The notes below the pieces were generated by a model, which saw only the letters and a program-made list of their open reading frames with translations, ran no database searches and was not told the origin of the DNA. Below, piece after piece: positions 5,494-10,377 of a DNA stretch of 10,377 nucleotides. The number at the start of each line of letters is the position of its first letter. Position 1 is the stretch's first letter. The translations under genes were made by a program, and so were the position numbers. This DNA is from Gammaproteobacteria bacterium UBA3498 (lineage in GTDB: Bacteria; Pseudomonadota; Gammaproteobacteria; Pseudomonadales; Pseudohongiellaceae), in assembly GCA_002377605.1 (NCBI GenBank), contig DFQD01000201.1, positions 1 through 10,377 on the forward strand, in the 5' to 3' direction.

Positions 5494-6495
5494 ATGAAGA
5501 GAATTCTACAAAACTCCTGCATCTCTCTTTTAGCAGCATCTTTAGTCGTTAGTTGTCGGGTGCGAATTCAAACCGGCTCAGAATTCGAATTTATAATACC
5601 CAGCGCTCAAGTAGAGACGAGGGAGGCACCAAGCCGAACAGAAATAGTGGCACCAACCCAAGTCGTTATGCTTGGTACTGGCACTCCAATTCCTGATGCG
5701 TTTCGAGCGGGTAGCAGCATTGCAGTAGTCCACAAAGGTGAAAGCTATCTATTCGATGTGGGATCGGGAGCTATTCGTCAAGCAACTATTGCCCGTTATA
5801 AACATGACATTCCTTCCCTCTATCCCTCACAAATTTGTTGCGTATTTCTTTCACACCTCCATATCGATCACACCATGGATTTATCAGAGCTTGCTCACAC
5901 ACTTTGGTGGCGACGACAAGTCGGTCTTCGAGCCTGGGGACCAATTGGAATTGATAGAATAGTGAATGGTCTTGACGAAATAATCGCCGCAGATGCGGAA
6001 TTTCGTATAAACGGCATTCAACCTGTTGCCAATCCAGAAGGTTTCCGAATCGAGCATCAGACCATTGAACCTGGCATATTATTGCAACAGGGTGATTTAA
6101 GCATTGAAGCGTTCATCGTTAACCACGGCGACATCGATCCGGCTTATGGTTTTAAAGTAACAACGGACGATCTCTCGCTTGTGATTAGTGGTGACACCAC
6201 CTACAGTGAAGTAATCGCCGAAAAAGCACAGGGGGTTGATTTACTATTTCACGAAGTGATTAGTCGACAGGGATTAGAACAAAACTCGCCAGGTTTTCAG
6301 CGCTATCACAATAGTGTGCACACTACTTCGGATGAACTTGCTCGACTTGCAACAATTGCTCAACCAAAAAAGTTAGTGCTCTATCACGGTTTGTTCTATG
6401 GTACCGAAGAGTCAACAGTGCTTAATGAAATCCAGGCGCTGTACGATGGTGAAGTAGTGCTTGCAAACGACTTAGATGTCTTTACCGCAAATTAA
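5494..6495 (+). CDS. lipoprotein metallo-beta-lactamase-fold hydrolase (RNase Z/arylsulfatase-like branch)
   Basis: A 333-residue protein. The first 20 residues form a signal peptide ending in the lipobox VVSC (Cys21), so it is probably a membrane-anchored exported enzyme. The metallo-beta-lactamase fold starts with VVMLGTGTPIPD at 57-68. The HxHxDH zinc motif is at 121-126 (SHLHIDHTMD). His211 (VNHGD), Asp234 (ISGDTTYSE) and His298 (LYHGLF) complete a dinuclear metal site, with His253 and His272/His276 as additional candidates. The layout follows the RNase Z/AtsA-like branch. Export argues against tRNA processing and for hydrolysis of a small ester, sulfate ester or lactone; the substrate is unknown. 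The ATG at 5494 has only a weak GGAT upstream, and I see no convincing promoter in 5435-5493. The stop overlaps the convergent symporter gene by four bases. Confidence 0.88.
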   Translation: MKRILQNSCISLLAASLVVSCRVRIQTGSEFEFIIPSAQVETREAPSRTEIVAPTQVVMLGTGTPIPDAFRAGSSIAVVHKGESYLFDVGSGAIRQATIARYKHDIPSLYPSQICCVFLSHLHIDHTMDLSELAHTLWWRRQVGLRAWGPIGIDRIVNGLDEIIAADAEFRINGIQPVANPEGFRIEHQTIEPGILLQQGDLSIEAFIVNHGDIDPAYGFKVTTDDLSLVISGDTTYSEVIAEKAQGVDLLFHEVISRQGLEQNSPGFQRYHNSVHTTSDELARLATIAQPKKLVLYHGLFYGTEESTVLNEIQALYDGEVVLANDLDVFTAN

Positions 6496-8009
6496 CTAGT
6501 TTCCATCACTTTAAAATTGCCTCTGTCCTGTACCCCTTGCTCTGAGCTGTCTATCATAGAAACAGCCCACATCGTAATAAAGGCAAGAGTGACGGAGTAG
6601 AGAGCTGGATAGGCTTGGGGGAATATCGGTTGATCGTTACCAAAGACAGCTACCCACACTGCCGGCCCCAATACCATTAATACGACGGCCGTCACTAATC
6701 CAACTATCCCACCCGCAACTGCGCCTTTAGTAGTTAATCCCTTCCAATACATGCTGAGGATTAACAAAGGGAAATTGGTTGATGCGCCAATAGCGAGCGT
6801 TAAGCTCACCAGATAGGCGATATTCTGACCCTCAAAGGCGATACCTAAGATTGCGACAATTATGCCGAGTCCAACGGCGGCGTATTTCGATAAACGTATC
6901 TGCTGCTTTTGATCAATCTCGCCTGTTTTAATCACGTTAGAATAAAGATCGTGAGTAAGTGCAGTTACTGAAGCTAGCATTAATCCAGCAACGACTGCCA
7001 AAATAGTAGCGAATGCTACAGCAGCGATAATACTCAAGAAAATCTCGCCACCTACAGCGTCGGCAAGGTGCACCGAGACCATGTTGTCGCCGCCAATGAC
7101 ACTACCGCCTGCATCTAAATACACACTGTTACCTTTTACTAAGGCAACTGCTCCGACACCAATTACAAAGAAGATGAGCAGGTTTACATAGCTAATCGCA
7201 CCTAGAGCTACTCCAGCAGAAACTCTTGCTGCTGCTTTGTCTTTTACTGTGAAGAAACGCATAAGTAGATGTGGTGATCCTGCCAAACCTAGACAAAGCC
7301 CAACACCTAATGACACTGCAGATAGAGTTGAAAGACCCAGGCCCCCACCTCGAGTTAACAAACCGTCGGTGCCATGATTTGCATGCGCGGCGTTATACAT
7401 TTCTGAAAAACTGAAATTAAATGTGGCGAGGGTTAACAAAGCTAATACAGAAACACCTGCAAGCAGCAGGATTGCTTTGATGATCTGAACCCAGGTCGTG
7501 GCGAACATACCACCGATGGCGACGTAAATAACCATTAGTGCAGTTACAATAACTACCGCCCACGAATAAGATATACCAAACAACACTTCGATTAAGGCTC
7601 CAGCGCCAACAATCTGAGCCATGAGATACATTAAGGAGAAACTCAGTGTAGTAGTGGCTGCAAGTATTCGTATCGGTTTTTCTTTTAAACGGCTGCAGAT
7701 TATGTCGGTAAAACTGTACTTACCTAATGCCTTTAGTTTATCGGTCATTAGGTAAATGATTATGGAAAAGGCACCAAGCGGTGCTCCAAGGTAGATTACT
7801 GCATCATAGCCAGCACCAAATATAATTGCAGTAATTCCCAGCAAGGTCGCGGCAGACATAAAGTCACCGGCAATAGCAAAACCATTAGACACCCCACCAA
7901 TCTTGCCATCGGCGACAAAAAAATCTGCTGCACTAGAAGTGCGTCTTTGCGCAACAAAAGTTAGCGCAACTGTTCCAACAATAATGACGAAGAATAGAAA
8001 TATACCCAT
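6492..8009 (-). CDS. sodium:solute symporter (SSS family, ActP-like)
   Basis: A 505-residue multi-pass inner-membrane transporter, a usual length for the family, with about 13 predicted hydrophobic segments. Close ActP-type signatures are GDFMSAATLLGI near residue 48, IGGMFATTWVQIIKAILLL near 165-185 and LLMRFFTVKDKAAARVS near 250. The family couples Na+ or H+ entry to uptake of monocarboxylates such as acetate or pyruvate. From its place as last gene of a Rieske/extradiol dioxygenase operon, I infer uptake of the operon's substrate or a related carboxylate, but this is not read from the sequence. Its ATG overlaps the stop of the 67-codon gene (TAATG). A GGAG-type site lies within that gene, indicating translational coupling, like the ActP/YjcH pair. 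Its stop shares TTAA with the convergent MBL gene, and no hairpin terminator is evident there. Confidence 0.92.
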   Translation of the reverse strand: MGIFLFFVIIVGTVALTFVAQRRTSSAADFFVADGKIGGVSNGFAIAGDFMSAATLLGITAIIFGAGYDAVIYLGAPLGAFSIIIYLMTDKLKALGKYSFTDIICSRLKEKPIRILAATTTLSFSLMYLMAQIVGAGALIEVLFGISYSWAVVIVTALMVIYVAIGGMFATTWVQIIKAILLLAGVSVLALLTLATFNFSFSEMYNAAHANHGTDGLLTRGGGLGLSTLSAVSLGVGLCLGLAGSPHLLMRFFTVKDKAAARVSAGVALGAISYVNLLIFFVIGVGAVALVKGNSVYLDAGGSVIGGDNMVSVHLADAVGGEIFLSIIAAVAFATILAVVAGLMLASVTALTHDLYSNVIKTGEIDQKQQIRLSKYAAVGLGIIVAILGIAFEGQNIAYLVSLTLAIGASTNFPLLILSMYWKGLTTKGAVAGGIVGLVTAVVLMVLGPAVWVAVFGNDQPIFPQAYPALYSVTLAFITMWAVSMIDSSEQGVQDRGNFKVMETS

Positions 8010-8212
8010 TACCGATGCTCTCCTTGCGTCTGTTTCAAATAGAGAAAGGCGAGCACAGGAGTAAGAATATGCAACAAGAGAAAGATTAGCATGCCTATAT
8101 TCATTGGCCCGAAAATATCGGTCGCCATGAATTCAGGAAAAAGTGGAACTCCAAAAACAAGGAGTAAGAAGAGGAATAGAATAATTGCTGTGTAAATCCA
8201 TTGTCGCTGCAT
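8009..8212 (-). CDS. small two-helix membrane protein, symporter partner (DUF485/YjcH-like)
   Basis: 67 residues with two hydrophobic helices (about 6-22 and 36-59), joined by a loop reading FPEFMATDIFGPMN and ending in a short polar tail. The layout and the position immediately before an SSS symporter match the small accessory proteins (DUF485/YjcH or DUF4212 type) that accompany such transporters. It is shorter than YjcH because it lacks the N-terminal cytoplasmic segment. The stop overlaps the symporter start by one base (TAATG), and its start is 9 bases after the Rieske stop, so it is an integral operon member. The ribosome binding site is weak. Its biochemical role is not established; the family link rests on pattern and context rather than strong identity. 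Confidence 0.78.
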   Translation of the reverse strand: MQRQWIYTAIILFLFLLLVFGVPLFPEFMATDIFGPMNIGMLIFLLLHILTPVLAFLYLKQTQGEHR

Positions 8213-8221
8213 AATTAAACT

Positions 8222-9316
8222 CTAAATAAGTGGGTTGCCCTGGGGACGATTATGAAAATCGTATTTGTCTCGTTCTTCTTTTATCAGAGCGCTGTAAAGT
8301 TTGCGGAAATGCAGCAGAGCTTCATCGCCTTGCATACCTTTTGGCTTAAACTCAGCTTCGTATTTCAACATCTTTTGTTGCGCTTCGATTATTTCCTTAT
8401 CTTCCAGAAACCCTTCTAAAAGGCTTGCCTGCAGAGATTTAGAGATAGAAGGATCATCAGTCCTGTAGTTGTGCAAATAGTTCCAGAAAAAGTGCGTAGT
8501 AGTTTTTGTTTCTGGAGTCATAAACTGACAATTACGGTATTGCTTTACTCCCTCATAGTCACCGCAGTCTGGGTCCCATCCCAACGGAGCCATGATGGTC
8601 GACATGAAAAAAACACCTGGTACTAACATCTGAACGCTGTTGCATCGATCTAGTTTGTCTGGGGCATCAGGATTAATCTTCGCGTGATATGGAGCAGGCG
8701 CGTCTCCTTTACTCCAACGAATAAGGTTAAATCCGTTTTCGAGTTTCTCCACTTCTGGATGAGTAACGAATGCGTAATCCTCCGAACCTCCTAATGTGTT
8801 GGTATGTACAAATGCGAGATGAGAAAAGTCAGCAAGGTTATCGACAATTAACATCCAGTTTGCATCGTAATGCAAATAGGCCTCTTTCTCGAAACCCCGC
8901 CAGGTACCGTCAGAAAGGGGCGCGTAGTCATGAATGTCTTCGGGATTAGCTAGCTCAGGATCTCCCATCCAGATCCACAACAAATTGCCTTTCTCCACGA
9001 TAGGATAACTTTGCACACGATGATTTGTACCAATGAAATCCTGGCCAGGAATTTCAATTACTACTCCATCAACATCGTATTTCATGCCGTGATACATACA
9101 ACGAATGCAGTCACCCTCTATTCTTCCTAGGCTTAGAGGAGCTCCGCGATGACAGCAACGATTGTCTAATGCAATTAGTTTTCCGCTTTCTCCCCGATAA
9201 ATAACTATCGGCTGCTCCAAGTACACCCTGTCTAACTTAGCCCCATCTTCGATTTCATGCGCCCAAGCTGCAACGTACCAACAGTTGTAAAGAAAAGGAT
9301 TTGACTGATCACTCAT
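8222..9316 (-). CDS. Rieske [2Fe-2S] non-heme iron oxygenase, VanA/phthalate dioxygenase type
   Basis: A 364-residue cytoplasmic oxygenase component. The Rieske ligands are Cys54-x-His56 (CCHRGAPLS) and Cys73-x2-His76 (CMYHG). The mononuclear iron site reads DNLADFSHLAFVH, giving Asn160, Asp163, His166 and His171. Asp306 in FLEDKEIIEAQQ is the likely third ligand. Start NCWYVAAWAHE, length and lack of a beta subunit fit the homomeric VanA/dicamba O-demethylase group, which hydroxylates or O-demethylates aromatic acids. The ATG at 9316 is preferred over the TTG two codons upstream because AAAGG, overlapping the preceding stop, lies 8 bases before it. It sits between the extradiol dioxygenase and transporter genes, consistent with producing the catechol-type substrate for ring cleavage. 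The ferredoxin/reductase partner is not encoded in the window. The specific substrate cannot be assigned. Confidence 0.92.
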   Translation of the reverse strand: MSDQSNPFLYNCWYVAAWAHEIEDGAKLDRVYLEQPIVIYRGESGKLIALDNRCCHRGAPLSLGRIEGDCIRCMYHGMKYDVDGVVIEIPGQDFIGTNHRVQSYPIVEKGNLLWIWMGDPELANPEDIHDYAPLSDGTWRGFEKEAYLHYDANWMLIVDNLADFSHLAFVHTNTLGGSEDYAFVTHPEVEKLENGFNLIRWSKGDAPAPYHAKINPDAPDKLDRCNSVQMLVPGVFFMSTIMAPLGWDPDCGDYEGVKQYRNCQFMTPETKTTTHFFWNYLHNYRTDDPSISKSLQASLLEGFLEDKEIIEAQQKMLKYEAEFKPKGMQGDEALLHFRKLYSALIKEERDKYDFHNRPQGNPLI

Positions 9317-9327
9317 CGCCAATACCT

Positions 9328-10155
9328 TTATGCTGAAATATCAAAGCGAGCTACCGTGCATCCTACTGCAAAAATTGGGAGCTCTGCTGTATAAAATTGC
9401 AAATCGCCTTTTCCTTTTGCTGCTGCTGCAGCAGCAATTAAAGTTCTTATTTCGAATCCACCCTGTCCTGCCTGAGCATATACTTCTTCGTCTACATAGG
9501 ACAGTAACTTATCTTTGTCTTGCTGCATTAATTTATCTAGGAAAGATCTATCCCATGCTTCATTAATTTTGCCGGAATCAGGAGTTGCTGGCCAATGGGA
9601 TATTCCTCCAGTGCCGACAATGGCAATTTTTTCTGCTTGTTCGTCACAGGCTTTTCGCAACGCTTCGCCAAATTGCCAAACGCGAGACAAAGGCGTTAAG
9701 GGTGGCCCCTGGCAATTAATGTTGACTGGAATCACTGGCAAGTCGTAATCAGGTGTGAGGAAACTTAACGGCACCATAATGCCATGATCACATTGCCATT
9801 CTTCAGAATAGGCAACATCAACAGTTTGCATTACTGAATTCACTAATCGTGTGGCCAAATCAGGTGCACCAGGAATTTCTGTTTTAGCAATTTTTAGCCA
9901 CTCACTGTCTTCAATCGGTCCTTTGTGTTTATCTCCAATGCCCATGCAATAAGCTGGCATATTGTCCATGAAGAAATTTGCAAAGTGCTCTGCTGCAATA
10001 ACGATCAACGCTTCTGCACCGGTAGCATCAATTTCCAGACTTTGCTTTTCAAGGCTGGCATAAAAAGCATCACGAACTGCTTCGTTATCAACCAGATGTG
10101 CACGTCCAGTAATACCCGGCGCGTGGCTAAGAATACCTGCATAGACAAGGCTCAT
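9328..10155 (-). CDS. class III extradiol ring-cleavage dioxygenase, LigB-type large subunit
   Basis: A 275-residue LigB-fold enzyme. By analogy with LigB (His12, His61, Glu242 and catalytic His195), the likely ferrous iron ligands are His11 (LSHAPGI), His57 (AAEHFANFF) and Glu235 (GGFEIRT). His124 (CDHGIMVPL) and His187 (GTGGISHWP, acid/base) fill the other conserved places. No active-site residue appears to be missing. The family opens protocatechuate, gallate or related catechols between carbons 4 and 5 using O2. It starts 3 bases after the LigA-like stop, with an AAGGGGG site inside the end of that gene, so the two subunits are translationally coupled as expected for a LigA2B2-type enzyme. 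A six-alanine run near 242-247 is encoded by a local palindrome. Which catechol it cleaves is unknown. Confidence 0.9.
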   Translation of the reverse strand: MSLVYAGILSHAPGITGRAHLVDNEAVRDAFYASLEKQSLEIDATGAEALIVIAAEHFANFFMDNMPAYCMGIGDKHKGPIEDSEWLKIAKTEIPGAPDLATRLVNSVMQTVDVAYSEEWQCDHGIMVPLSFLTPDYDLPVIPVNINCQGPPLTPLSRVWQFGEALRKACDEQAEKIAIVGTGGISHWPATPDSGKINEAWDRSFLDKLMQQDKDKLLSYVDEEVYAQAGQGGFEIRTLIAAAAAAKGKGDLQFYTAELPIFAVGCTVARFDISA

Positions 10156-10158
10156 TAG

Positions 10159-10377
10159 CTACATTCCCCCTTCTTCTGAGCTGGGAGCGTGAGCGAATTG
10201 CTTACCTCCTCCTGTCATTGCATAAGTACCAGCACGCACTGGACCGTGTTTATCAACACCATCACGCATAGCCTGCAGATAATCGAACCAGTCAATCTGT
10301 AAATAAGCAGCGTAGTGCATGAGGATTTGACCATTTACTCCCAGTACATAGAGCAAACCTATGTCACCAGACTCTAA
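10159..10377 (-). CDS. LigA-like small subunit of extradiol dioxygenase, C-terminal part (partial)
   Basis: 72 codons plus stop, open through the right edge, so the start is outside the window. The text ESGDIGLLYVLGVNGQILMH matches the LigA-domain pattern GD(I/V)GxLYxLGVH, in which the usual His is Asn here. This is followed by an amphipathic stretch (DWFDYLQAMRDG) and a Gly-rich, probably flexible tail ending SSEEGGM. LigA subunits pair with LigB and cover its active site. Position immediately upstream of and coupled to the LigB-like gene supports the call. The tail is not one I recognise. Moderately sure, given the short fragment. Confidence 0.72.
   Translation of the reverse strand, partial: LESGDIGLLYVLGVNGQILMHYAAYLQIDWFDYLQAMRDGVDKHGPVRAGTYAMTGGGKQFAHAPSSEEGGM
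10166..10172 (-). promoter_or_regulatory. ribosome binding site of the LigB-like gene
   Basis: AAGGGGG on the minus strand lies inside the last codons of the LigA-like gene, about 10 bases before the LigB ATG. This points to coupled translation of the two subunits. Confidence 0.5.

Noticed and set aside
6628..6641. Second FNR-like half-site (TTGATCGTTACCAA)
   Set aside because: One half-site is imperfect and it lies deep inside the symporter gene, far from any promoter.
9421..9436. Perfect 16-bp palindrome TGCTGCTGCAGCAGCA
   Set aside because: It lies inside the LigB-like coding region and results from GCT and GCA codons in an alanine run, so a regulatory role is unlikely.

Overview
The window looks like chromosomal DNA from an aerobic or facultative gammaproteobacterium, probably marine. 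The evidence is the moderate GC content, a textbook FNR/Anr-type box, HAE3-type RND and lipoprotein genes, and gene families common in marine heterotrophs. This placement is an inference; no rRNA or marker gene is present. I see no tRNA, rRNA, CRISPR array, insertion sequence or attachment site.

Left block (1-3158, all minus strand): an 826-residue RND/MMPL exporter is followed by a small lipoprotein c-type cytochrome with an unusual CxxxCH heme site. Next comes the N-terminal part of a ClpP-like peptidase that runs off the left edge. The gaps (55 and 23 bases) contain no terminator, so they may be one transcription unit.

Centre (3272-6495): a secreted protein of unknown function (minus strand) ends at a clear intrinsic terminator. 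A 474-base divergent intergenic region follows. It carries a TGTTAAT-N6-ATTAACA palindrome and a perfect FNR/Anr box set inside a larger inverted repeat. The box is placed to activate an exported thioredoxin-fold protein on the plus strand. That gene ends at a strong 15-bp hairpin terminator. Next, also on the plus strand, is a lipoprotein of the metallo-beta-lactamase fold. It converges on the right-hand operon, and the two genes share the four bases TTAA as their stop codons.

Right block (6492-10377, all minus strand): a tightly packed catabolic operon, in transcription order. It contains a LigA-like small subunit (partial, enters from the right edge), a LigB-like class III extradiol dioxygenase, a VanA-type Rieske oxygenase, a short two-helix membrane protein and an ActP-like sodium/solute symporter. 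Gaps are 3, 11 (from the preferred Rieske start) and 9 bases, and then a TAATG overlap. Together these suggest uptake of an organic acid, probably an aromatic carboxylate, its Rieske-type hydroxylation or O-demethylation, and meta-type ring opening. The actual substrate cannot be read from the sequence, and no Rieske reductase is present in the window.
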